A stretch of 41,636 nucleotides of DNA from a bacterium (GCA_025360745.1 JANYBP010000122.1:1-41636), one strand, 5' to 3'; shown: positions 7,922 to 16,137, counted from the stretch's first letter. The notes: a model not told the origin generated them from the letters alone. Numbers and translations: made by a program.

Positions 7922-8968
7922 ATGGCGATAAAAAAATTGAGGATTGGGGTGACCGGGTTGGGGCGGATCGGCTGGGAGCACTGCCGGAATCTGGCGCAGC
8001 ACAAGGACTACCTGCTGGCGGCGGTGGCGGATCCTTGCGGGGAACGCCGGGCGGAAGCGGCGGCGCTTAGCGGATGCCAGGCCTACGACACCCATGGGGA
8101 AATGCTCGCGAACGCGCGCCTGGATGCCGTCGTGATCGCCTCGCCGACGCACCTGCACAAGGCGATGTCCGTCGCCGCGTTCAAGCGGGGGCTGCACGTC
8201 TTTCTCGAGAAACCGATGGCCATGAACGTGGCCGAGGCGCAGGCGATCGCGAGCGCGGCCCGGCGCGCCAGGCGGAAACTCACCGTCTACCAGCCCCATC
8301 GGGCGCACGCCTATTTTCAACAAATCCGGCGGATTGTGGAATCCGGCAAACTGGGCGAGATCTATCACATCAAGGGCTGCTGGTACAATTTCGTGCGCCG
8401 CAACGACTGGCAGGCCCTGCGAAAATTCGGCGGCGGCATGCTCAACAATTACGGGGCGCACATGCTGGATCTACTGCTGGCGCTCGGCGGACGGGATGTG
8501 AAGCGGCTCTTCTGTCAACTGCGCCTGGTCGGTTCGCTGGGCGATGCCGAGGACGTGGTCAGGATTGTTTACGAAACGCGCGGCGGCGTGATCTGCGAGG
8601 CCGAAATCAATCAGGCGACCGCGGCGTCCGCGCTTTGGGAGATGGAGATTCATGGAACGCACGGCGCGCTCAGGAAAGAGGGCAAGACGCTGAATCTGCG
8701 CTGGTTCTCGCCGCGGCAGCTTGCGAAAAAATCCCTGCACAGCGGGCTGGCCAGCGAAGGCCGCAAATATCCGAGCGATCGTCCGCTCTTCAAGGAAGAG
8801 AGCATCGAAATCGCCCCCCGCTACACCATCGACATCTACGCCGATTTCGCGAAAGCTATCCGCAGTGGGGCCGAGCCGTTCGTGAAGCCGGCTGAGACTT
8901 TGTCCGTAATGCGTCTGCTGGAACGCTGCCGGCGCGATGCCGGACGGATCGTGGCGACGCCACTGTAG
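7922..8968 (+). CDS. Gfo/Idh/MocA family NAD(P)-dependent oxidoreductase
   Basis: 348 aa. The N-terminal Rossmann fold begins with IGVTGLGRIGWEHCRNL (GxGxxG-type turn) and contains the family motif EKPMAMNVAEA; the C-terminal GFO_IDH_MocA_C beta-sheet domain includes GGMLNNYGAHMLDLLLALGG with the usual catalytic-site His. Substrates in this family are sugars, inositols or their derivatives; which one cannot be read here. The start at 7922 is supported by GGAGG 8 nt upstream. It is monocistronic and is followed by the REP-palindrome region. Confidence 0.9.
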   Translation: MAIKKLRIGVTGLGRIGWEHCRNLAQHKDYLLAAVADPCGERRAEAAALSGCQAYDTHGEMLANARLDAVVIASPTHLHKAMSVAAFKRGLHVFLEKPMAMNVAEAQAIASAARRARRKLTVYQPHRAHAYFQQIRRIVESGKLGEIYHIKGCWYNFVRRNDWQALRKFGGGMLNNYGAHMLDLLLALGGRDVKRLFCQLRLVGSLGDAEDVVRIVYETRGGVICEAEINQATAASALWEMEIHGTHGALRKEGKTLNLRWFSPRQLAKKSLHSGLASEGRKYPSDRPLFKEESIEIAPRYTIDIYADFAKAIRSGAEPFVKPAETLSVMRLLERCRRDAGRIVATPL

Positions 8969-9044
8969 AGGAGACAGTCCCCAAAATTCTCGCCTAACGT
9001 CGTTCCGACATTCCATCCATAAGCATTTCGCCTTGCGCCCACGC

Positions 9045-9068
9045 GGCGACGGAGGCCCGTCGCCCTCC
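9045..9068 (-). repeat. REP-like GGAG hairpin, stem variant A
   Basis: Same 24-nt sequence as 89-112, read on the minus strand. Confidence 0.85.
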
Positions 9069-9075
9069 AGAAGAA

Positions 9076-9152
9076 TCCTAACCCGGCATAGCCGGAACCA
9101 AGACGTTTCAAATGATGACCATCTTGCGATTGATTCATTTCGTAAGGGACTA
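9076..9152 (+). repeat. 77-bp repeat, copy 1
   Basis: An exact reverse complement occurs at 10896-10972; the two copies flank the lipoprotein-like gene 9352-10893 in inverted orientation. It contains a short CCGGC-ATA-GCCGG hairpin near its left end. It carries no convincing ORF. Confidence 0.95.
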
Positions 9153-9177
9153 TAGCAAGTCTCGATGACTTTCCTTT

Positions 9178-9201
9178 GGAGGGCGACGGGCCTCCGTCGC
9201 C
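9178..9201 (+). repeat. REP-like GGAG hairpin, stem variant A
   Basis: Same 24-nt sequence as 150-173; mirror partner of 9045-9068. Confidence 0.85.
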
Positions 9202-9281
9202 GCGTGGGCGTAGGGCGAAAGACTTGGCAGCAACATGGTTGCAATGTCCTTAGGCGAGGATTTGGGACGATCCAAACGCAG

Positions 9282-9311
9282 TTGACGGCGGCGGCCTTGA
9301 AATTGCATTAT
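9282..9311 (+). promoter_or_regulatory. Putative sigma70-type promoter
   Basis: TTGACG, 18 nt, CATTAT, about 40 nt ahead of the start codon at 9352. A TATAAA overlaps the -10 region. It is the only promoter-like pair seen before this gene. Confidence 0.35.
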
Positions 9312-9351
9312 AAAACCAGTGTAAGTAATCGCGAATTCAACGAGGTGTCCC

Positions 9352-10893
9352 ATGATCCAGTATGCGATACGGCGGTCGGTGTTCGTTGCCTTGCTTGGCG
9401 TCATGAGTCTTGCCGGAGCCTGTCGGCGGCCGGCGCCGGCGACGCTGGGAGCGATTGTCCAGCAGGCCCGGCAGGAGGCCGTGGCGGGGAAATATGACAA
9501 GGGCATCGCCCTGCTCGAAGGCGCTTTCCAGAACGCGGCCTTTGCGCAGGAGCGCGCGCCGCTGTTTGGCGAGATTTTGCGTTTCAATCTGGCCACCGGC
9601 CGCGTGGAGGCCGCCGAAGCCCGTTTGCAGGAAGTATTGAAAACCGATCCGGGCGTGGCCATGGCCAATTTCGGGCTGATCGAAAATCATCTCTACGAAC
9701 GGCAGCAATACGACGGACTGGCGATCTGGGCCGGGCGTTTGGCGGCGGGCACGAATCTGCCCCCCGGCGTGGTGGCTGAACTGGCGGACTGGCACTGCAA
9801 GGCCCTGCAGGCGGCGGATCGTCCTTTGACGGTCCCCCTGGCCGCCTATCTGGCGCGGCTGCCGGCGCCGCTGGGCTGCAAGCTGGTGCGCGAAGCGATC
9901 GGACGCAAGAGCGGACGGGACTCCTCCGCAATGGAAACGCTGCTGGCGGTGGGGGAGCGCGCCTACGGGGATCTGGAGCAGTGGAAGGCCATGGCCGCCG
10001 GGATGCGCCTGGATGAGCGGCTCAAGCACGGAGCGGCCGGGGATGCGGTGGCGTTCGTGAAACTCACCGCCCCGAAACTGACCGGGGACGATGCCGCAAG
10101 CATGGCCGCCTATGGCGCGGGCGTATTGCTGGGCAAGGGGCAGGCGGACGCGGCGGATGAGCTGTGCGTCTGGGCGGTCGGTCAGGCCGGCGCGCGCCCG
10201 GCGCTGCGCGACGCGCTGGCCGGCATCTGGATCGACGCCGCGGCCAAACAGGCGGCGCCGGGTCCGGCCACGGTGACCCGCTTGCTGGCCTTGAAAACCG
10301 CCGGCATGGCCGAGGAGCGCCTGGTGCTGCTGGTCGGTAACAGCGTGCCGCAGGTGCTGAAGGCGGACGACAAGCAAGCCATGCGGTCGCTGTTGAAACT
10401 GGCCGGCGCTTTCCGCTTCGGGACGAACGATGTGGCGCGACAGACCGATGCCGACGGCGCGGTTCTCGACCTGAGTTTTTGTCTGGAAGAGTACGACACC
10501 GCGATGCGCTTGCTGGAGCGCGGTGTGAGCGGGCAGGACGCGGACTGGCACGCGCTGATGCGCGCCAAGGTGCGCGCCCACCAGGCGCTCAAGGCCGGGC
10601 GCACGGACGAGGCGGTGGCCGGCTTTCACGAGTTCATGGCCTGCATCGAGAAACAGGAAGGCGACAAGATCGATCCCGTCAGCCGCATGCGCTACACCAG
10701 GGAAATGATCCTGGGTTTCAACGCCCGGCGGATCGGCGACATCCTGACCAATGCGGGCCGCGCGAAGGAAGCGGGCGACGCCTATCTGCAGGCGCGGAGC
10801 TGGTTCGAAAAGGCCGCGGCGGCGATGACGAAGGATTCCGCTGAAAGCAAGTGGATCGCGGCGGAAACGGCCAAAATACCGGAAAAATTGTAA
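9352..10893 (+). CDS. Putative lipoprotein with TPR-like helical repeats
   Basis: 513 aa. The N-terminus (MIQYAIRRSVFVALLGVMSLAGAC) is a signal peptide ending in a probable lipobox with Cys24, although Ala at -3 is less usual. The remainder is helical and Ala-rich, with tetratricopeptide-like units (for example AVAGKYDKGIALLEGAFQNA, GRVEAAEARLQEVLKTDPG and a last unit around AKEAGDAYLQARSWFEKAAA). TPR lipoproteins usually scaffold envelope complexes; no specific partner can be named. AGGTG lies about 6 nt before the ATG. The gene is boxed in by inverted 77-bp repeats and stands apart from the nifU operon that follows. Confidence 0.7.
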   Translation: MIQYAIRRSVFVALLGVMSLAGACRRPAPATLGAIVQQARQEAVAGKYDKGIALLEGAFQNAAFAQERAPLFGEILRFNLATGRVEAAEARLQEVLKTDPGVAMANFGLIENHLYERQQYDGLAIWAGRLAAGTNLPPGVVAELADWHCKALQAADRPLTVPLAAYLARLPAPLGCKLVREAIGRKSGRDSSAMETLLAVGERAYGDLEQWKAMAAGMRLDERLKHGAAGDAVAFVKLTAPKLTGDDAASMAAYGAGVLLGKGQADAADELCVWAVGQAGARPALRDALAGIWIDAAAKQAAPGPATVTRLLALKTAGMAEERLVLLVGNSVPQVLKADDKQAMRSLLKLAGAFRFGTNDVARQTDADGAVLDLSFCLEEYDTAMRLLERGVSGQDADWHALMRAKVRAHQALKAGRTDEAVAGFHEFMACIEKQEGDKIDPVSRMRYTREMILGFNARRIGDILTNAGRAKEAGDAYLQARSWFEKAAAAMTKDSAESKWIAAETAKIPEKL

Positions 10894-10895
10894 TT

Positions 10896-10972
10896 TAGTC
10901 CCTTACGAAATGAATCAATCGCAAGATGGTCATCATTTGAAACGTCTTGGTTCCGGCTATGCCGGGTTAGGA
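10896..10972 (-). repeat. 77-bp repeat, copy 2 (inverted)
   Basis: Exact reverse complement of 9076-9152. It begins 2 nt after the stop of the lipoprotein-like gene, and its last bases TTAGGA make most of the ribosome-binding site of nifU. Confidence 0.95.
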
Positions 10973-10979
10973 GCAAGTC

Positions 10980-11831
10980 ATGTGGGAATATACAGGCAAG
11001 GTTTTGGACCATTTTCGCAATCCACGAAACGTGGGCTTGCTCGAAAACCCCGACGGCATCGGCGAGGTCGGATCGCTGGCGTGCGGCGATGCGCTTAAAC
11101 TGACCTTTAAACTGGGTCCTGACGGACGTATCGCGGATGTCAAATTCCAGACCTTTGGATGCGCCAGCGCGATCGCCTCCTCCTCGGCGCTGACGGAAAT
11201 GGTCAAGGGCAAGACTCTGGATGAGGCTGCGAAGATCACCAATCAGGATATCGCCGAATTTCTGGGCGGCCTGCCGGAGCAGAAGATGCACTGCTCGGTG
11301 ATGGGCCGCGAGGCGCTGGAGGCGGCGATCGACAACTACCGCGGCGGACAGGGCGGCAAGCGCGTGCTGGCCGGCAAGGTGGTTTGCAACTGCTTCGGCG
11401 TGACGGAAGAGGAGATACTGCGGGTGGTGCGGGAAAATCAACTTTCGACCGTCGAACAGGTGACGCACTACACCAAGGCCGGCGGCGGCTGCGGGAAGTG
11501 CAAGGGCGACATTCAGGCGCTGCTGACGCGCGTCGCCGCCGAACAACTGGCGGCCGAGCAGGCGGCCCACGCCAGGAGCCCCGCGCGCAAGATGACCAAC
11601 CTCGAACGCATCCGCCTGATCGAGGAAACGCTGGAGCGCAACGTGCGGCCGGCCCTGCGGCAGGACGGCGGGGACATCCAGCTGGTGGACGTGGAAGGGC
11701 CGCGGGTCAGGGTCGCGCTGCGCGGCATGTGCGCCGGCTGCCAGGTGTCGGAATTTACGCTGCGCGACGTGGTGCAGAGCAAATTGCGGGAGTTTGTGAA
11801 CGAGGACATCGTCGTCGAGGAGGCCCCATGA
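10980..11831 (+). CDS. nifU: Fe-S cluster scaffold NifU (three-domain)
   Basis: 283 aa, full three-domain NifU. The IscU-like domain (1-125) has the three cluster ligands Cys35 (LACGDA), Cys61 (FGCASA) and Cys105 (MHCSV). The central BFD-like domain has the permanent [2Fe-2S] ligands Cys136, Cys138, Cys171 and Cys174. The C-terminal Nfu domain has Cys251 and Cys254 (GMCAGCQ). All ligands are present. It receives sulfur from the adjacent NifS and hands clusters to target enzymes. GGAG lies 6 nt before the ATG and comes largely from the 77-bp repeat. Its stop overlaps the nifS start as ATGA. No nitrogenase gene is present, so general Fe-S assembly is the likely role. Confidence 0.95.
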   Translation: MWEYTGKVLDHFRNPRNVGLLENPDGIGEVGSLACGDALKLTFKLGPDGRIADVKFQTFGCASAIASSSALTEMVKGKTLDEAAKITNQDIAEFLGGLPEQKMHCSVMGREALEAAIDNYRGGQGGKRVLAGKVVCNCFGVTEEEILRVVRENQLSTVEQVTHYTKAGGGCGKCKGDIQALLTRVAAEQLAAEQAAHARSPARKMTNLERIRLIEETLERNVRPALRQDGGDIQLVDVEGPRVRVALRGMCAGCQVSEFTLRDVVQSKLREFVNEDIVVEEAP

Positions 11832-12985
11832 GCCGCGTGATCTATCTGGACAACAATGCCACCACGATGGCGGCGCCGGAAGTGGTCGAGGCCATGCGCC
11901 CCTTCTGGAACGAGCGCTACGGCAATCCGTCGAGCATGCACGCCTTCGGCGGACAGGTGCATCGCGATGTCGAGTCGGCCCGCGCGCGGGTGGCGGAGTT
12001 GATCGGCGCCGACCCTGGGGAAATCGTTTTTACGAGTTGCGGCTCCGAAAGCGACAACATGGCCATCCGCGGCGCCGTGGAGGCCTTCGGGCGGCGGGTC
12101 AACGTCATCACCAGCCGCGTCGAACACCCCGCCGTGCTGGGGCCCTGCCAGGAACTGGCCGAGCATGGCGTGACGGTGCAGCATATTCCCGTGGACGCCG
12201 CCGGACAACTCGATCTCGTGCGCCTGGGCGAAGCGCTGCGCGAGGGGCCGGCCGTGGTGAGCGTAATGTGGGTCAACAACGAAACCGGCGTGATCTTCCC
12301 GATGGACGAGATCGCCGCCATGGTGCATGCCGCGGGCGGGTTGCTGCACACCGATGCCGTGCAGGCGGCGGGCAAAATCATGATCGATCTACAGCGCGTG
12401 CCGGTGGACCTGCTCTCGCTGAGCGGACACAAACTGCATGCCCCCAAGGGCGTCGGCGTGCTCTACATCCGGCGCGGCACGCGGATCAAACCGCTGCTGC
12501 TGGGCGGGCATCAGGAGGAAAACCGGCGGGCGGGCACGGAAAATGTGCCCTACATCGTCGGTCTGGGCCGGGCTTGCGAGCTGGCCCGCGCGCATCTGGA
12601 CGACCTGCCGCGGCTGGCGGCGATGCGCGACCGTCTGGAACAGGGATTGCTGGCGACCTGTCCCGATTCCAGTGTCAACGGCGACCGCCACCGGCGCGTG
12701 GCGACGACGCTCAACATCAGTTTCGAGTATATCGAGGGCGAGGCCATCCTTTACTCGCTGAGCGATGTGGGTATCTGCGCCTCTTCGGGTTCGGCCTGCA
12801 GCTCCGGTTCCCTGGAACCTTCGCATGTACTGCGGGCGATGGGCGTGCCGTTCACGGCGGTGCATGGTTCGATCCGTTTCAGCCTCAGCCGCTACACCAC
12901 CGACGAAGAAATAGACTACACCCTGGCCGCGCTGCCGCCGATCGTGAAGCGGCTTAGAGCCATGTCGCCCTTCGTGCCCAAATGA
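11828..12985 (+). CDS. nifS: Cysteine desulfurase NifS/IscS-type
   Basis: 385 aa. A PLP-dependent class V aminotransferase fold opens with YLDNNATTMAAPEVVEAM. Lys202 in SLSGHKLHAPKG binds PLP, and the active-site loop CASSGSACSSGSLEPSHVL carries the catalytic Cys324, of the group I (NifS/IscS) type. It supplies persulfide sulfur to NifU. The start is set by the 4-nt ATGA overlap with nifU; the longer reading frame upstream overlays nifU. Its own stop overlaps the iorA start by the same ATGA arrangement, implying strict translational coupling. Confidence 0.95.
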   Translation: MSRVIYLDNNATTMAAPEVVEAMRPFWNERYGNPSSMHAFGGQVHRDVESARARVAELIGADPGEIVFTSCGSESDNMAIRGAVEAFGRRVNVITSRVEHPAVLGPCQELAEHGVTVQHIPVDAAGQLDLVRLGEALREGPAVVSVMWVNNETGVIFPMDEIAAMVHAAGGLLHTDAVQAAGKIMIDLQRVPVDLLSLSGHKLHAPKGVGVLYIRRGTRIKPLLLGGHQEENRRAGTENVPYIVGLGRACELARAHLDDLPRLAAMRDRLEQGLLATCPDSSVNGDRHRRVATTLNISFEYIEGEAILYSLSDVGICASSGSACSSGSLEPSHVLRAMGVPFTAVHGSIRFSLSRYTTDEEIDYTLAALPPIVKRLRAMSPFVPK

Positions 12986-14559
12986 GCAGCGACAGGCGTT
13001 TATTGCTGGCCGACGAGGCGATCGCGCAGGGGGCGCTGGATGCCGGACTCTCCGGCGCCTACGCCTATCCCGGCACGCCCTCCACCGAAATTCTGGAGTA
13101 CGTTCAACGCCAGGCGCCGGCGGGGGTGCACTGCGAGTGGAGCGCCAACGAGAAAACCGCCTACGAAGAGGCGCTGGGCATGGCCTACGCCGGCAAACGC
13201 GCGCTGGTGGCGATGAAGCATGTTGGGCTGAACGTGGCGGCCGATCCCTTTGTCAATTCCGCCGTCACCGGCGTCAACGGCGGACTGGTCGTGGTCGCGG
13301 CGGACGATCCCTCCATGCATTCCAGCCAGAACGAGCAGGACAGCCGCTTCTATGCGGACTTCGCGCTGCTGCCGGCGGTCGAACCCTCCTCGCAGCAGGA
13401 GGCCTACGCCATGACCCGCCACGCCTTCGACCTTTCGGAAAAAATGCGTGTGCCGGTGCTGCTGCGGCTCACCACGCGCCTGGCGCATTCGCGGGCGGAT
13501 GTGACGCCGGCCGCGCCGCGCGCCCAGAACGCGCTCGCGCTGCCGGACGATCCGCGGCAGTTCGTGCTGCTGCCGGCCAATGCCCGGCGCAACTATGCGG
13601 CGCTGCTGGCGAAGCAGCCCGCGTTGCGGCAGGCGGCGGAAAACTCGGACTTCAATGCGCTGACCGAAGGACCGGATCAAAGTGTCGGGATCGTGGCCTG
13701 CGGTTTGGCGATCAACTATGTGCGCGAGGCCTGCGACGGCGCGCCCTGTCCCCATCCCATCTTGAAAATCGGCCAATACCCGCTGCCCGAGGAACTGCTG
13801 CGCAGGCTGGCCGAAAAATGCCGGACGCTGCTGGTGATCGAGGATGGCATGCCCTTTGTCGAAGCCCGTTTGCGCGGCGTGCTGCCGCATGGCTGGACGA
13901 TTCGCGGCCGGCTGGACGGCACGCTGCCGTATGCCGGCGAACTGACGCCCGAAAACGTGGCGCGCGCGCTGGGAAAACCCGCGGCCGTGGTGCGCGCGGC
14001 GTCGGCGCTGGTCGTGCCTCGTCCGCCGGGTCTGTGCGCGGCCTGTCCGCACACGGATTCGTTCCTCTTCGTCAAAGAGGCGATGGCGGAGCATCCGGGC
14101 GGACGGGTCTTTTCGGATATCGGCTGTTACGCCCTCGGCGCGCTGCCGCCGCTGGAGGCGATCGCGAGTTGCGTGGACATGGGGGCCTCGATCACCATGG
14201 CCAAGGGCGCGGCGGATGCCGGTCTGCGGCCAGCCGTGGCGGTGATCGGGGACTCGACCTTCACCCATTCCGGCATGACGGGACTGCTCGATGCGGTTTA
14301 CGAAAAGTCGCCGATCACCCTGCTGATTCTGGATAACGGAACCACCGGCATGACCGGCGGCCAGATTTCGCTGGGCGCCGGGCGGCTGGAGGCGATCGTG
14401 CGCGGGCTCGGTGTGGAACCGCAACATTTGCGCGTGCTGGAGCCGCTCAAGAAAAACCATGCCGCCAATCTGAAGGCGCTGCGCGAGGAGCTGGCCTATC
14501 AGGGCGTCTCGGTGATTTTGTCGCAACGCGAGTGCATTCAGACCGCCAAAAGAAGATGA
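12982..14559 (+). CDS. iorA: Indolepyruvate:ferredoxin oxidoreductase alpha subunit lacking its ferredoxin domain
   Basis: 525 aa. The pyrimidine-binding domain starts at GDEAIA-like LADEAIAQGALDAGLSGAYAYPGTPSTEI, followed by the family Cys motif GLCAACPH and a TPP-binding domain (DIGCYALGALPPLEA, AVIGDSTFTHSG, LDNGTTGMTGGQ). IorAB converts aryl pyruvates plus CoA to aryl-acetyl-CoA and reduces ferredoxin. Usual IorA proteins are about 600 aa and end in a 2[4Fe-4S] domain with two CxxCxxCxxxCP motifs; here the protein stops right after SVILSQREC. Nothing in the sequence after the stop resembles the missing domain. It overlaps nifS by 4 nt. Confidence 0.88.
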   Translation: MSSDRRLLLADEAIAQGALDAGLSGAYAYPGTPSTEILEYVQRQAPAGVHCEWSANEKTAYEEALGMAYAGKRALVAMKHVGLNVAADPFVNSAVTGVNGGLVVVAADDPSMHSSQNEQDSRFYADFALLPAVEPSSQQEAYAMTRHAFDLSEKMRVPVLLRLTTRLAHSRADVTPAAPRAQNALALPDDPRQFVLLPANARRNYAALLAKQPALRQAAENSDFNALTEGPDQSVGIVACGLAINYVREACDGAPCPHPILKIGQYPLPEELLRRLAEKCRTLLVIEDGMPFVEARLRGVLPHGWTIRGRLDGTLPYAGELTPENVARALGKPAAVVRAASALVVPRPPGLCAACPHTDSFLFVKEAMAEHPGGRVFSDIGCYALGALPPLEAIASCVDMGASITMAKGAADAGLRPAVAVIGDSTFTHSGMTGLLDAVYEKSPITLLILDNGTTGMTGGQISLGAGRLEAIVRGLGVEPQHLRVLEPLKKNHAANLKALREELAYQGVSVILSQRECIQTAKRR

Positions 14560-14572
14560 AGGAAGCATTTTC

Positions 14573-15160
14573 ATGCGCTATGACATGATCATCGCCGGTG
14601 TTGGCGGGCAGGGGATTCTCTCGATCGCCACCGTGATCGGGCAGGCGGTTCTCGAGCGCGGCTGGCGCTTGAAACAGTCCGAGGTTCACGGCATGGCCCA
14701 GCGCGGCGGCGCCGTGGAGACGCACCTGCGGATTGCGGACGGCGAGATCGCCTCCGATCTGGTTCCGAAGGGCCGGGCCAGCCTGATCCTGGCGCTGGAG
14801 CCGCTGGAGGCGCTGCGTTATCTGCCCTGGCTGGCCGCCGACGGACGCGTGGTGGCGAACCTGGCGACGGTCGAGAATATGGCGCATTATCCCGATAGCG
14901 CTGAGGTCTATGCCGAGTTGCGGCGCTTGTCCGGCTGTCTGCTTTTCGATGCCGCGGAACTGGCGCGGCAAAACGGCGGGGCTGGCGCGGTCAACATGGC
15001 CGTGCTGGGTGCGGCGGCTTCGTGTCTGCCGTTGTCCGTCCCGGCGCTGGAGGCGGCGATTACCGCGCGCTTTCAGCGCAAGGGCGCGGCGGTCGTGAAG
15101 GGCAATCTGGCGGTCTTCCGGGCCGCCGCGAAGCTGGCGGAGGCCCATGCGTATAATTGA
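14573..15160 (+). CDS. iorB: Indolepyruvate oxidoreductase beta subunit
   Basis: 195 aa, normal for IorB. It begins with the gamma-domain pyruvate ferredoxin oxidoreductase motif IIAGVGGQGILSIATVIGQA and includes SEVHGMAQRGGAVETHLRI, typical of the family. It pairs with IorA to form the active-site interface for CoA-dependent 2-oxoacid oxidation. AAGGAAG lies about 9 nt upstream of the ATG and 13 nt separate it from iorA. The 3' end overlaps the next gene by 14 nt. Confidence 0.92.
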   Translation: MRYDMIIAGVGGQGILSIATVIGQAVLERGWRLKQSEVHGMAQRGGAVETHLRIADGEIASDLVPKGRASLILALEPLEALRYLPWLAADGRVVANLATVENMAHYPDSAEVYAELRRLSGCLLFDAAELARQNGGAGAVNMAVLGAAASCLPLSVPALEAAITARFQRKGAAVVKGNLAVFRAAAKLAEAHAYN

Positions 15161-15947
15161 CATGCACACCCACGCCTTCGCGGACGCGATCGCGGCGCGC
15201 GCGATCGGCCGTCTCGAAGAGATGAGCCACGCCCATGCGTATCTGGACGGGCGCATCGCCTCGCTGCTGGCCTCGATGGACGCGGCCGGCATCGAGGCTT
15301 CCGCGGTGCTGTCCATCGCCACCAAGCCGGAGCAGGCGGCGGTGATCCTGGAATGGTGCAAGCGCATCGCCTCGCCGCGCATCATACCGTTCGCCTCCGT
15401 GCATCCGCACGATCCGGCCGCCGAGGAGTGGGTCGAGCGTATCGCCGAGGCCGGGCTGCGCGGCATCAAGCTGCACCCGTATTACCAGAACTTCGATATG
15501 GCCGAGGCGCGCTGCCTGGCGCTCTACCGCCGCATCGCCGCGCGCGGGCTGGCGCTGACGATGCACACCGGTTTCGACATCGGGTTTCCGCACGAGCGGG
15601 TGGCCGACGCGGCGCGTGTGCGGCGGGTGCTGGAAGCCGTGCCCGAACTGAAGATGGTCGTGACGCATCTGGGGGGCTGGCAGGATTGGGACGAGGCCGA
15701 GCGCTTGCTGATCGGTTTGCCGCTCTATCTGGAAATCTCGATGTCCTCGTCAACCCTGCCGCCTGCGCGCATGCGTGAAATTTTGATGCGCCACCCGCAG
15801 GACCGTCTGATGTTCGGCACCGACTCGCCCTGGGCGGATCAGTCCGTGGAACTGGCGCGCCTGCGGGCCTTGAACCTGCCGGAAGAGCGCCTGACGGCGC
15901 TGCTGGGCGGGAACGCCGCGCGGCTGCTGAAACTAGAAAAGTCGTAA
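15147..15947 (+). CDS. Amidohydrolase-superfamily metal-dependent hydrolase
   Basis: 266 aa. The TIM-barrel metal hydrolase signs are HxH at residues 7-9 (IDMHTHAF), a possible bridging Lys in GIKLHPYYQNF, His in LTMHTGFD, VVTHLGGW, and Asp in MFGTDSPW. This pattern fits the amidohydrolase-related (Amidohydro_2/TatD-like) group. It overlaps iorB by 14 nt, with a GGAGG just ahead of the ATG, so it belongs to the nifU-iorB operon. The substrate cannot be named; a link to aromatic or 2-oxoacid metabolism is only an inference from the operon. Confidence 0.82.
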   Translation: MRIIDMHTHAFADAIAARAIGRLEEMSHAHAYLDGRIASLLASMDAAGIEASAVLSIATKPEQAAVILEWCKRIASPRIIPFASVHPHDPAAEEWVERIAEAGLRGIKLHPYYQNFDMAEARCLALYRRIAARGLALTMHTGFDIGFPHERVADAARVRRVLEAVPELKMVVTHLGGWQDWDEAERLLIGLPLYLEISMSSSTLPPARMREILMRHPQDRLMFGTDSPWADQSVELARLRALNLPEERLTALLGGNAARLLKLEKS

Positions 15948-16137
15948 ATTGCCGTGGAGCAAAGCCACAGGCCGCAGTGCAAGCGAACTCAGATGTAGCC
16001 TCGAAACTAAAGATGAAGTTGCCGACCCTGTGGTCAGAAGGGTGAAGGGAGCGTTTAGCGTGAAGAATATTGGTGTGCTTCTTCTCAAGTGCCATGAAGT
16101 ACCCCGTAAGCAACTATTGTATTGCCTTGAATTATTA

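Larger units (their letters stand above)
8977..9265. repeat. Diverged copy of the long REP inverted repeat
   Basis: The left arm (about 8977-9070) and right arm (about 9178-9265) are imperfect reverse complements that share CTCGCCTAA, GCCCACGCGG and the variant-A hairpin. The left arm also matches the arm at 1-113 through GTCGTTCCGAC and AGCATTTCGCC. The spacer holds a 77-bp repeat (9076-9152) not present in the first palindrome. The tract makes up most of the 383-bp gap 8969-9351. Confidence 0.8.

Noticed and set aside
9337-10629. 430-aa open frame on the minus strand
   Set aside because: It is the shadow of the lipoprotein gene; it has no signal peptide, domain or ribosome-binding site.
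10910-11098. Short plus frame starting MNQSQDGHH inside the 77-bp repeat
   Set aside because: The same peptide start appears in the other copy only because the DNA is repeated; it continues out of frame through nifU.
10980-12985. Part of a nitrogen-fixation island
   Set aside because: There are no nifHDK, nifE, nifN or nifB genes; NifU and NifS serve general Fe-S assembly in many anaerobes.
13000-14574. 524-aa open frame on the minus strand
   Set aside because: It is the antisense shadow of iorA; its Arg/Gln/His-rich composition and lack of any motif are typical of high-GC shadows.
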